A stretch of 64,000 nucleotides of DNA from Paenibacillus donghaensis (GTDB lineage: Bacteria; Bacillota; Bacilli; Paenibacillales; Paenibacillaceae): contig NZ_CP021780.1 of assembly GCF_002192415.1 (NCBI RefSeq), forward strand, positions 124,001 to 188,000, given 5' to 3'. Both the position numbers and the translations under genes were made by a program. The stretch's first letter is position 1. Each line of letters starts with the position of its first letter. The notes beneath the pieces were generated by a model. That model did no database searches, was not told the DNA's origin, and worked only from the letters and a program-made list of their open reading frames with translations. Positions 1 through 8,653 of this stretch are shown here, piece by piece.

Positions 1-222
1 GAATCATAGGGTGGTGCCTTTTTGCATGCAATAGTAAAGTTTTGCGCCGTTAGTACATTTTGGAATACAGCCTGCTGCAATAGCCCTATCACGCTGTCAA
101 AAAAGTCCGGTTGCCGGAAAAATGGCCCTAAACCATAATAGGAATCGCAGTAAGGGTGATTGGCAGCGGCAGCAGTGCAGCGGCGGACCCCAAGCTGTAA
201 AACAGACTTGGAGGTGAACAGG

Positions 223-1191
223 GTGAAGCACGCAACAGTTCTGGAAGGGCAGGCAGGGATACAGCCGCAGATCAATCTGAACAGGCGGGCCAGCGTATGG
301 AAACGTCTGAAACGCGATAAATGGTTATATATTCTGCTGCTCCCCGGACTCCTTTATTTTCTTGTATTCAAATATGCTCCAATGTGGGGCGTGCTGCTGG
401 CATTTAAGGATTATCAGCCTTTTATCGGATTCTGGAAAAGTGAATGGGTAGGCGTGGAGCATTTCCGCGTGTTCTTCCAGAACCCGGACTTCTTTATGCT
501 GCTGCGCAATACGCTGGTGCTGACGCTGTACAATTTGCTGTTCTTTTTCCCGGCGCCAATTATTCTGGCTCTGCTGCTGAACGAGATTCACCGCTCTTTC
601 TTCAAAAAAACGGTCCAAACGATGATTTACGTGCCGCACTTTATTTCCATGGTCATCGTGGCCAGTATGAGTTATGTATTCCTGACTACGGAGGGCGGCG
701 CTGTCAACGAAATGTTGTATACGCTTACGGGGAGCAAGGTTGATTTCCTCGCCAGTCCGGACTGGTTTCGGCCGCTGATCATCCTGCAGACGATCTGGAA
801 GGAGTGCGGCTGGGGCACGATTATTTTTCTGGCGGCGCTGGCCGGGGTCGACGTGGAGCAATATGAGGCAGCCGTTGTGGATGGAGCCAGCCGCTGGCGG
901 CAGATCTGGCATATTACCCTGCCTGCGATCCGCAGCACGATTATTATTCTCTTGATTCTGCGGATGGGTACAATTCTGGACAATGGCTTCGAGCAGATTT
1001 ATCTGATGATGAATGCGCTCAACCGCGAGGTAGCAGAAGTCTTCGATACGTATGTATATGCACTCGGGATCACGCAAGGGGCATTCAGCTACAGCACCGC
1101 CGTCGGGCTGTTCAAATCGGTGATCGGTGTGACGATGGTGCTGGGAACGAACTGGCTGGCCAAAAAATTCGGACAATCCGGACTGTATTGA
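223..1191 (+). CDS. Sugar ABC transporter permease, YteP/LplB-like
   Basis: Integral membrane permease of a carbohydrate ABC importer, one of two subunits forming the channel. I place the start at GTG 223, because GGAGG at 210-214 lies 8 bases upstream; the frame is open from 160. The protein (about 322 aa) has a first membrane segment near residues 30-50, further hydrophobic segments, and the EAA loop (YEAAVVDGASRWRQIWHITLP) near residue 215-235 that contacts the ATPase. It is followed at once by a second permease and then a binding protein. No ATPase gene is nearby, as is usual for systems sharing an MsmX-type ATPase. The downstream pectin genes suggest rhamnogalacturonan oligosaccharides as substrate, by analogy with B. 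subtilis YteP-YtcP-YtcQ; this is inference from context. Confidence 0.9.
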   Translation: MKHATVLEGQAGIQPQINLNRRASVWKRLKRDKWLYILLLPGLLYFLVFKYAPMWGVLLAFKDYQPFIGFWKSEWVGVEHFRVFFQNPDFFMLLRNTLVLTLYNLLFFFPAPIILALLLNEIHRSFFKKTVQTMIYVPHFISMVIVASMSYVFLTTEGGAVNEMLYTLTGSKVDFLASPDWFRPLIILQTIWKECGWGTIIFLAALAGVDVEQYEAAVVDGASRWRQIWHITLPAIRSTIIILLILRMGTILDNGFEQIYLMMNALNREVAEVFDTYVYALGITQGAFSYSTAVGLFKSVIGVTMVLGTNWLAKKFGQSGLY

Positions 1192-1208
1192 GAGGAGCGC
1201 TGCCAGCT

Positions 1209-2093
1209 GTGGCTAAACGATATAAAAGCGCGGGTGAAACCGCATTTGACCTGTTCAACTATCTGTTTCTGGGACTGATTGGCCTTGCCGCCATTCTGCC
1301 CTTCCTATTCGTCGTCTCCGGCTCCTTCGCAACCGAAGCGGAGATCACCAAACGGGCGGTGTTTCTGATTCCGTCGACGATTTCATTCGATTCGTATAAG
1401 TTCATTTTCTCCACGGATACGATTATGCGCAGTATTGGCGTTTCGATTTATGTTACGGTAATCGGAACGATTGTGAATTTGTTTTTTACCGTGACGATGG
1501 CCTATCCAATGTCCAAAAGAAATCTGATGGGGCGCAATCTGATTCTGAATCTGGTCATCTTTACTATGCTGTTCGGAGGCGGAATGATTCCAACCTATCT
1601 GATTATCCGCGAGTTGCATTTGCTGGATACGCTGAATGCGTTGATTTTTCCGGCTGCGATCAGTGCCTTTAACCTGATTATTGTCAAAAACTTCTTCCAG
1701 GAGCTGCCAGTGGAAATCGAAGAGGCTGCCCGCATCGACGGTTGTGCCGAGCTGGGTATGCTGTGGCGGATTGTGCTGCCGCTGTCGAAGCCGGTGCTGG
1801 CTACGTTTACGCTGTTCTATGCAGTGGGCCACTGGAACAATTTCTTCTCGGCCCTGCTGTATATTAATGATCCGAGCAAATGGCCGCTGCAGGTGATGTT
1901 GCGTCAGATCGTCATGCTGTCGCAATCCGCCGCCGGTGATCTCAGCTCCATGGACCCCAGCTTCGTGCAGCCGCCGGAGCAGTCGATCAAGATGGCCGTA
2001 ATTGTGGTGGGAACCCTGCCGATTATGTGCGTCTATCCGTTCCTGCAGAAGCATTTTGCCAAGGGAGTGATGCTCGGCTCCATTAAAGGCTGA
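1209..2093 (+). CDS. Sugar ABC transporter permease, YtcP-like
   Basis: Second permease of the importer (about 294 aa). GTG 1209 is the likely start, with GAGGAG about 10 bases upstream; an in-frame TTG at 1188 overlaps the end of the previous gene but lacks a ribosome binding site. Six hydrophobic segments are visible and the EAA loop (EIEEAARIDGCAELGMLWRI) lies in the second half. The C-terminal tail ending in KGVMLGSIKG is typical of this permease branch. It is translationally close to the first permease and separated from the binding protein by a duplicated 55-base repeat. Confidence 0.9.
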   Translation: MAKRYKSAGETAFDLFNYLFLGLIGLAAILPFLFVVSGSFATEAEITKRAVFLIPSTISFDSYKFIFSTDTIMRSIGVSIYVTVIGTIVNLFFTVTMAYPMSKRNLMGRNLILNLVIFTMLFGGGMIPTYLIIRELHLLDTLNALIFPAAISAFNLIIVKNFFQELPVEIEEAARIDGCAELGMLWRIVLPLSKPVLATFTLFYAVGHWNNFFSALLYINDPSKWPLQVMLRQIVMLSQSAAGDLSSMDPSFVQPPEQSIKMAVIVVGTLPIMCVYPFLQKHFAKGVMLGSIKG

Positions 2094-2106
2094 CCACCGG
2101 GAATTC

Positions 2107-2226
2107 CTTACGAAGCAAGTTTTGAACGAAGTGATTCATAGTAGCATACGCTCACAAAACTTAGGCCTATGCTTACGAAGCAAGTTTTGAACGAAGTGAT
2201 TCATAGTAGTATACGCTCACAAAACT
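2107..2226 (+). repeat. Direct 55-bp duplication upstream of binding-protein gene
   Basis: Two nearly identical 55-base copies (2107-2161 and 2172-2226, one C/T difference seen) sit between the second permease and the binding protein. Each copy holds AAGTTTTG and CAAAACTT as an inverted pair, so it can fold as a stem-loop. The second copy ends about 15 bases before the ATG of the binding protein. It may tune relative expression within the operon; that is inference. Confidence 0.75.
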
Positions 2227-2241
2227 TTTAGGAGGTTTACA

Positions 2242-3819
2242 ATGATCACACAAAGCAAAGGAAAGCGCTGGATGATACTAGGGGTAGCTGTTATGATGAT
2301 GGTAAGTATTACCTCAGGCTGTGGCGGCAATGAAGCTGCATCGTCGCCGGAACCGGGCAATAGCAACTCAGCAGCAGGGGGCAACGCGGAAGCTGCGCAA
2401 CAGCTGACGCTGATGCTGCCTATTTTCAAAACCAATTATCCCAAGGACGGCAGCCCGGTGGCTGCGGAGCTGGAGAAGCTGACGAATACCAAAATCCACT
2501 TTGAGTGGGTGCCGAATGCGTCCTATGCCGATAAATTCAACATTACGCTGGCTTCGGGCAAGCTGCCCTCGATTATTTATGTAGGGGATGTTAAGGCCTC
2601 CAGTTTTGTAAGCGCAGCCAAGTCGGGGGCGTTCTGGGAGGTAGGGGCGTATCTGAAGGATTATCCGAACCTGAGCCAGGCGAATCCGGTTATTCTGAAG
2701 AACTCGGCTATCGAAGGCAAGAATTACGGGCTGTATCGGGGCCGCTCTTTGGGCCGCAACGGGATGGTCTACCGCAAGGATTGGCTGGATAAGGTAGGGC
2801 TGCAGGAGCCGAAGACGGTCGATGATTTCTACAATATGCTGACTGCGTTCAAAGAAAAGGACCCTGACGGCAACGGTAAAGCCGATAGCTACGGTATGGT
2901 GCTGGTGAAATGGACCGGCCAATGGGCCAGCGGCTTCGACATCATGAAACTATGGTTCGGATCTCCCAATAAATGGGGTGTGGTGGATGGCAAGCTGGTT
3001 CCAGAGCATGAATACCCGGAATATGTAGAAGCGCTGAAATTTATGAAGAAGCTCTACGACGAGAAGCTGATCAACTCCGACTTCGCGGTCATGGACAGTG
3101 CCAAGTGGACCGATCCCATCGTCAACAATAAGGCCGGAGTCATTATTGATGTAGTGGATGGCGGTGCCCGGATCGACAACCAGATTCATGCCGCTCTTGA
3201 AAAAGAAGGCAAAAACAACCCGGATACGCATTACATGGACGTAAACGGAGGGGTGACAGGGCCTGACGGCCAGCTGCATACCCTGCCAACCTCAGGTTAT
3301 GCCGGCGTGCTGGCCATTCCGAAATCAAGTGTAAAGACCGAAGCTGAGCTGAAACGTGTGCTTGGGTTCCTAGATCAGATTAACAATCCCGATATTCAGA
3401 CACTACTGACCTTTGGTCTGGAGGGCAGCCATTACAAGGTGGTAGACGGCAATATCGAACGTTCGGAGGACACGGTGCTGTTGGAATCAGAGGTGGAAGG
3501 TCTGAACCAGATGTTGGCTTTTATTCCCGAGGATAAAAGTAATAAAGTCAAGGAAACACCGCTGCGGTTGAAGCAGCTGGAGGTGCAGAAAGCCAACGAA
3601 GCCAGTATAGTGATCAATCCGGTGGAATCCTTCATCTCCTCAGTGTATTCCCAGAAGGGGTCACAGCTGGATAATGTGATCAACGATGCACGGATTAAAT
3701 TTATCGTGGGCCATATTGACGAAGCAGAGCTGATGGACGCATTCAAAGTATGGACCAAAACCGGCGGGGATGAGCTGGTCAAGGAAATGAACGAATTGTA
3801 CGCCAAAGCAAACCAATAG
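2242..3819 (+). CDS. Extracellular solute-binding lipoprotein, YtcQ/LplA-like
   Basis: Substrate-capturing lipoprotein of the sugar importer (525 aa). The N-terminus has a basic region, a hydrophobic stretch and a lipobox-like ITSGC with Cys near residue 27, followed by a low-complexity Ser/Gly/Asn linker. The body resembles the large family 1 solute-binding proteins of Paenibacillus, which are longer than typical maltose-type proteins. TTAGGAGG lies upstream of ATG 2242. The gene follows the two permeases and precedes the regulator, the usual order in such loci. Oligogalacturonide or rhamnogalacturonan fragments are the likely ligand, from context only. Confidence 0.9.
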   Translation: MITQSKGKRWMILGVAVMMMVSITSGCGGNEAASSPEPGNSNSAAGGNAEAAQQLTLMLPIFKTNYPKDGSPVAAELEKLTNTKIHFEWVPNASYADKFNITLASGKLPSIIYVGDVKASSFVSAAKSGAFWEVGAYLKDYPNLSQANPVILKNSAIEGKNYGLYRGRSLGRNGMVYRKDWLDKVGLQEPKTVDDFYNMLTAFKEKDPDGNGKADSYGMVLVKWTGQWASGFDIMKLWFGSPNKWGVVDGKLVPEHEYPEYVEALKFMKKLYDEKLINSDFAVMDSAKWTDPIVNNKAGVIIDVVDGGARIDNQIHAALEKEGKNNPDTHYMDVNGGVTGPDGQLHTLPTSGYAGVLAIPKSSVKTEAELKRVLGFLDQINNPDIQTLLTFGLEGSHYKVVDGNIERSEDTVLLESEVEGLNQMLAFIPEDKSNKVKETPLRLKQLEVQKANEASIVINPVESFISSVYSQKGSQLDNVINDARIKFIVGHIDEAELMDAFKVWTKTGGDELVKEMNELYAKANQ

Positions 3820-3922
3820 ATCTCTTGCGGCTAGCTGTTATCCAGCCGAAGGAGCGTCTGAGAAGCAAAACGAATAAAGGTTCGGTTGCTATTCCAAACT
3901 ATCAGATTCGGCTGGTGAGAGC

Positions 3923-6285
3923 ATGGAGCAAGGAAAGCGGTCGGGATGGAGACGTTATATGCGCGGCTGGTCAGGTTGGAAAGGCAGATATTACCGCCGG
4001 AATCTGATCATAGTGCTGATCGTCTCCGCTATCCCGGGTTTTGTGATCGGAGCACTGGTGTACTGGATGGCCGGCGGGCGGCTGGAAAGCGAGCTGCTGC
4101 AGCTGCATAACCGCCAGATTGAGCAAAGGGCGGACAATATTGATGATCAGATGACCAATCTGGAGCTGATGCTGGCCCACTGGGCGTTCGATCCGAAATT
4201 CGATTACAGTCTGGATGCCCTGGACTTGACTGTTCATTATGAACGGGCCTGGGATATTACGAAGACGCTGCTAGTGATGCAGGGCTCAAGCACGATGACC
4301 AAACGGATGGAGCTGTATCTGTCGGGAAAGACTCCGGTGTTGTTCAACCCCGAATACGGCAGACTTGGCTCAGATGCGGTGTCGGACCAGTATGATAAGC
4401 TGCTGCTCACTACGCAGAGCACTTACTGGACCCAGTGGGCCTTCAATCCGGCCCAGCCGCAGCAGAAGGAATTGACGCTGGTCCATCATATTCCCGGCGG
4501 AAGCCAGGCGCCATTTGGGGCACTGCTGCTGCGGATGGACACGGAGAAGGTGGCTGCGATGCTGCGGACGATGACCCCCTATAGCAGCGGGGAGACCTTC
4601 CTCGTGCAGACCACCGGTGATTTATTCGTATCCGCCGAGGGCAGCACGCGAAGTTCACCGTTCGTCAGCGCTCTGTATCGTGCGATCCAGAGCCGGCACA
4701 CGGGCGAGAAGCCGTCGTTTCTCTTCAATTGGGAAGATACAACTTATGCCGTAACCTATGGAGGCTTCTCGCGGATCGCCGCGGACTGGCGTTTCGTCTC
4801 AGCGTCGCCGATTACAAGCATCACCTCACCGGTGGTGTTTATCTCAAGGCTGATCTTCGCCGTAAGCTCATGTGCCCTGCTGCTGGCGGCACTGCTGTCC
4901 TGGTTCGCCAGCCGCAAAATCTATTCGCCGGTGGGCCGTCTGTTTCAGGCGCTTCTGCCCGAACAGGCGGCTGCAGCCGGCCGTGAGGATGAGTTCACTC
5001 TGATAGAGCGCCACTGGCAGAACCTGCACTGGGAGAGTGATGCGCTGCAGTACCGGCTGGCCGAGCAACTGCCGCATGTGAAGGAGAGCTTTCTGCACCA
5101 GCTGTTTCAGGGGTATCTATACGTCTATTCCGAGCCGGATCTGCAGAGCCGGATGGAGCGCTTCAAATGGGAGGTGCGGGATCATCATTTCATTGTGCTG
5201 TACGTGCAGCTTACCGGAATCTCCAGTCTGGAGGGCAAGTTCCGCAACGGGGACGAGAGTCTGGTCTCCTTCGCGGCGGCCAATATTGTTGGGGAGCTGT
5301 CTGCCGAATATTTCGAGCAGGCTGATGCGATTAACTTCCATGATTTGACCTTAGGCCTGTTGCTGCTGGTGCCGAAGGACCGTCCGGCGCTGCCGGAGGT
5401 GCATGCTTTCAGTGAACAATTGACAGCGACGATCAACAAGATGCTGAAGATGAGGGTGACGGTGGCATTCAGTGCCCCGGTCGCTGGAATTACGGCGATT
5501 CCGCTGGCGTATGAAGCCGCCAAGCAGGCGGCCAGCTACCGCCAATTCGCCGGAGAGAATCAGATCATCGATCTGGAGCTGCTGGACCGCGACGGGTTGG
5601 ACACCCCCGAAACCCAATATTCATTCACCCTGGAGCGCAGTCTGATTCAAGCGCTACGCACGGGGAGGAGGAGGAGGCCTACCGGCTGCTGGAGCAGTTT
5701 CTGGATACGCTCTGCGCCGGCGGTGCCAAGGTGATGGATGTGCAGCAGGGCATGCTTCAATTGCTTGGCAGCATTCAGCATGCTGTGATGGACTCCGGTA
5801 TCCATCCGAACCGGCTGTTCCGCGGCAATAATCTGTACGCGGCGCTCTCACAGATTCATGAGCCGAAGCTGATCCTGGCCTGGTTCCGCGAGAAGGTCGT
5901 GGCTCCATTCTTGAAGGAGCTGGCCGAACGTTCCAATGCCGGGATCAAACGTACGATCGAGCTGGCCATGATCTATATTCATGAGCATTATACAGACAGC
6001 AATATCTCGCTTGACAGCTGCGCCGGCCATACTGGAACAAGCCCATTTCTGCTTAGCAAGTCGTTTAAGCGGGTGACCGGGACCAACTTCATCGATTATC
6101 TGACCGGGCTGCGGCTGGCCAAAGCCAAGGAGCTGCTGCGCGATACGGGCATGCGGATTAATGATGTCGCCAGCCAGGTCGGCTATCAGAACAGCTATTT
6201 CAACCGCATCTTCAAGAAGCAGGAGGGCATAACCCCTACGCGTTACCGCGAGCTTAGCCAGAGCGGCGATACCCTTGAAGGGTGA
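3923..6285 (+). pseudogene. YesS-like membrane AraC-family regulator, single frameshift
   Basis: Transcriptional regulator with an extracellular sensor domain. A first membrane segment (residues about 28-48) and a second (about 300-320) bracket a large outer domain; the C-terminus is an AraC-type double HTH (TSPFLLSKSFKRVTG, then NDVASQVGYQNSYFNRIF). The reading frame breaks at the GGGG run at 5662-5665: 3923-5734 is in one frame and the rest, ending at 6285, in another. Adding one G restores a continuous 787-residue protein, the length of YesS-type regulators (YesS is about 760 aa). In B. subtilis YesS activates the rhamnogalacturonan genes, which fits the neighbours. The shift may be a sequencing error or a real inactivation. 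Confidence 0.88.
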
Positions 6286-6446
6286 GTTGTTTGCAGACAT
6301 TAATTTAGTTGCGAAAACGGTTACTACTTAGGACCCCCTTTTTTTTCATGTGTTACTCGTCCGAGCCTGTCATACAACACGACATGGAGGCTAAGCATAA
6401 CAAATGAAGGCCGTCGCCAGTAACCGGCGCTTAACTTTCAGACTAC

Positions 6447-6518
6447 TAACGGACTCAGGAGCCCCTATGTGCTGTAAAAAGGCTGTTTTGCAGGTTTAAC
6501 GGACTCAGGAGCCCCTAT
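6447..6518. repeat. Pair of 22-bp direct repeats
   Basis: TAACGGACTCAGGAGCCCC plus TAT occurs at 6447-6468 and again at 6497-6518, inside the left arm of the MITE-like element. No coding function is seen. Confidence 0.6.
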
Positions 6519-6734
6519 TCAAGCCAAAACCCACTAGTTAGGGCCTGTTTTGCCGACATAGCGACTATGCGGTCCGTTAGACTCCAAACCAGCACAGGAA
6601 TGAGGAAATAGTTATAATGAACGAAACCGACATCCCAAGTTTGTTTATTCGTAGGTTACATTTGGAAAAACTGAAAGCAAATAGATCTCAGTATCCAATG
6701 CAGAGCTATTAAACAAAAAAGGAGTCGGTTTACT

Positions 6735-7877
6735 ATGAGTATAACCACAAAGTATGTAGGTCTAGACGTATCCAAGTCCAAGATCGCAGTCGCCCTTGCT
6801 GACGAAGGCGAACGAGGGGAAGCTCGGTATTGGGGAATGCTGGAACATTCAAAAAGTGCGGTCAGCAAGCTCATGAAACACTTGCAACAGAACGGAGAAG
6901 TTCAATTGAATGTCTGCTATGAGGCAGGTCCTACCGGGTATGTCTTGTATCGCTGGTTACTAGAGATGGGCATTGCCTGCACGGTGGTCGCCCCTTCTCT
7001 CATTCCCAAGCGTCCCGGAGATCGCATCAAGACCGACAAACGGGATGCCAAACGACTCGCGCAACTCTTTCGCGCAGGTGAACTGACCGCGGTATACACG
7101 CCAACCCCTGAAGATGAAGCGCTGCGAGATCTTGTTCGAGCCCGGGAAGATGCCAAAGAAGATCTGACGCGTCATATGCAGCGACTTGGGAAATTTTTGT
7201 TACGGTATCAAATTAGCAATCCGAAAAAATCAAAAACCGGCACCTTTGCCCATGAAGAATGGTTGGATACGTTGCGGTTCTCAAACGAATGTCAACGCGT
7301 GACCTTCCAGGAGTATCGGCAATCCATCTGGGAAACGAAAGAACGAATCTTGAGATACGAACAAGAAATCGAACAACAGGCAGAAAAAGGAAGTCATTCC
7401 CAGCGTCCGCTTATCCAGGCGTTTCAGGCCTTGCGTGGAGTGGCTCTCGTGACGGCGGTGACACTAAGCACAGAGATCATCAGCATTTCCCGATTTGCAA
7501 GCGCAGCAGACTTCATGAGTTACTGCGGACTCGTCACCAGTGAGAATTCCTCGGGCGATACGCGTAGACAAGGTCGAATCACGAAGGCGGGCAATGCCCA
7601 TCTGCGAAGGGTATTGGTGGAAGCCGCCTGGCATTATCGGCATACGCCCGGTGTCCGCAGAAAGTTAAGAGAACGACTGACGGGGTTGCCTGCAGAAGTA
7701 CAAAGCTTGGCCTGGAGCGCGCAGACCCGGCTGCACAAGAAATATAACGCGCTGTTGTGGAGAGGCAAGACCAAGGGATGTATTGCGGTGGCTGTGGCCC
7801 GGGAATTGGCAGGTTTTGTGTGGGCCATCGCCCAGGAAGTGCAGCGGCAGTCCGTAGAGATCCAAGAAGCAGGATAA
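6735..7877 (+). CDS. IS110/IS1111 family transposase
   Basis: RuvC-like DEDD recombinase of 380 aa that moves its element with an RNA guide in characterised relatives. The N-terminal domain begins YVGLDVSKSKIAVAL with the first catalytic Asp; DKRDAKRLAQL near residue 100 carries further acidic residues. The C-terminal transposase_20 domain shows LRGVALVTAVTLSTEI and a Ser-containing GLVTSENSSGD near residue 275, the likely nucleophile region. AAAGGAG precedes ATG 6735. Length and domain order are complete, so the enzyme could be active. Confidence 0.93.
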   Translation: MSITTKYVGLDVSKSKIAVALADEGERGEARYWGMLEHSKSAVSKLMKHLQQNGEVQLNVCYEAGPTGYVLYRWLLEMGIACTVVAPSLIPKRPGDRIKTDKRDAKRLAQLFRAGELTAVYTPTPEDEALRDLVRAREDAKEDLTRHMQRLGKFLLRYQISNPKKSKTGTFAHEEWLDTLRFSNECQRVTFQEYRQSIWETKERILRYEQEIEQQAEKGSHSQRPLIQAFQALRGVALVTAVTLSTEIISISRFASAADFMSYCGLVTSENSSGDTRRQGRITKAGNAHLRRVLVEAAWHYRHTPGVRRKLRERLTGLPAEVQSLAWSAQTRLHKKYNALLWRGKTKGCIAVAVARELAGFVWAIAQEVQRQSVEIQEAG

Positions 7878-8386
7878 GGCAACCTCCCAAGAAGGCTGCT
7901 TGCACCATTCAGGAGATATCCAATACAGGAAAGGGGGTGATCGGGGAGCGATCATCTTTTACCTCAGAGGCAAAATCAGCAAGGGAAGAGAAAACCCGCG
8001 AGAGCTCCTTGAGCGCGATCTGAGCAAGCGGGGTCGTATGCTCGTCAATAGTTAGCGGTAAAGCTCTTCAGTCGGATGTAGAATGTGTGTGAACCCACGG
8101 ATAACAGATTGCCAACCAGCGAATAGCTTTTGTCTCTGAGCTAAGAAATGATCGCCCCTTCCGTCCCCCTAGGGGAAATGCAGGGAGGTTCTCCCCCTGC
8201 ACCCCGGATACACGCCGTAGGCGTGTCCAGCAAGCAAGCTTGCCGGACGACTGGAAAGTATGGTAAAGATAGAGCCGCCTGTAAAGAAGAACACTTGACA
8301 GGCTCTTGTTGGACTCGTAAAACCAACCAAACAAGAGCCTTTATTTAAATCCGCCCTGGTTCACCATGCAGGCGGGTGACTTGACA
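7878..8386 (+). ncRNA. Candidate bridge RNA region of the IS1111-type element
   Basis: Non-coding right-end region between the transposase stop and the subterminal repeat. In IS1111-group elements the bridge RNA that pairs with donor and target DNA is encoded on this side. Several stems are visible, including ACACGCC...GGCGTGT near 8210-8230 and a long-range pairing of GATCGGGGAGCGATCAT (about 7940) with AATGATCGCCCC (about 8146). The RNA ends and guide loops cannot be fixed by eye. Confidence 0.4.
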
Positions 8387-8653
8387 GGTTTCGTTCATAA
8401 CAGGAGCTATACGGTCCGCTAGGACGTGGGTTACCAGAAGGCAGTTTCGCATCTATTTGCTCTGAACATTTCAGGAAACATCCTAAATTCTCGCTGGAAC
8501 CTAAGTAGTAACCACCTTGGCTATTATTTCGCAAGCAAGCTTGTTTAAACACTATCAGAGCCCGGCGCGTCTCGCGTCTGTTATAAGAAAATCCAACCTT
8601 GCAGCAGTTATATTACATGGATACAGAAGATGATTAAAAAGGAGATGGTTGTT

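Larger units (their letters stand above)
6617..8398 (+). mobile_element. IS110 family element, IS1111 subgroup
   Basis: A DEDD-type transposase gene is bounded by subterminal inverted repeats: ATGAACGAAACC at 6617-6628 and GGTTTCGTTCAT at 8387-8398, a perfect 12-base match. Such subterminal repeats mark the IS1111 branch of IS110. The true ends probably lie a few bases outside them, and these elements do not usually duplicate the target. About 500 bases of structured non-coding DNA lie between the transposase stop and the right repeat. The element sits inside a MITE-like repeat. Confidence 0.8.
6319..8513. mobile_element. MITE-like element with 14-bp inverted ends, split by an IS
   Basis: GGTTACTACTTAGG at 6319-6332 is matched perfectly by its reverse complement at 8500-8513. 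Related copies with the same end motif occur at 16860-17021 and 18509-18726. Without the inserted IS (6617-8398) the element would be roughly 410 bp and non-coding. It also holds a near-identical pair CTATGCGGTCCGTTAG (6565-6580) and CTATACGGTCCGCTAG (8407-8422). I see no transposase belonging to it. Confidence 0.5.
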
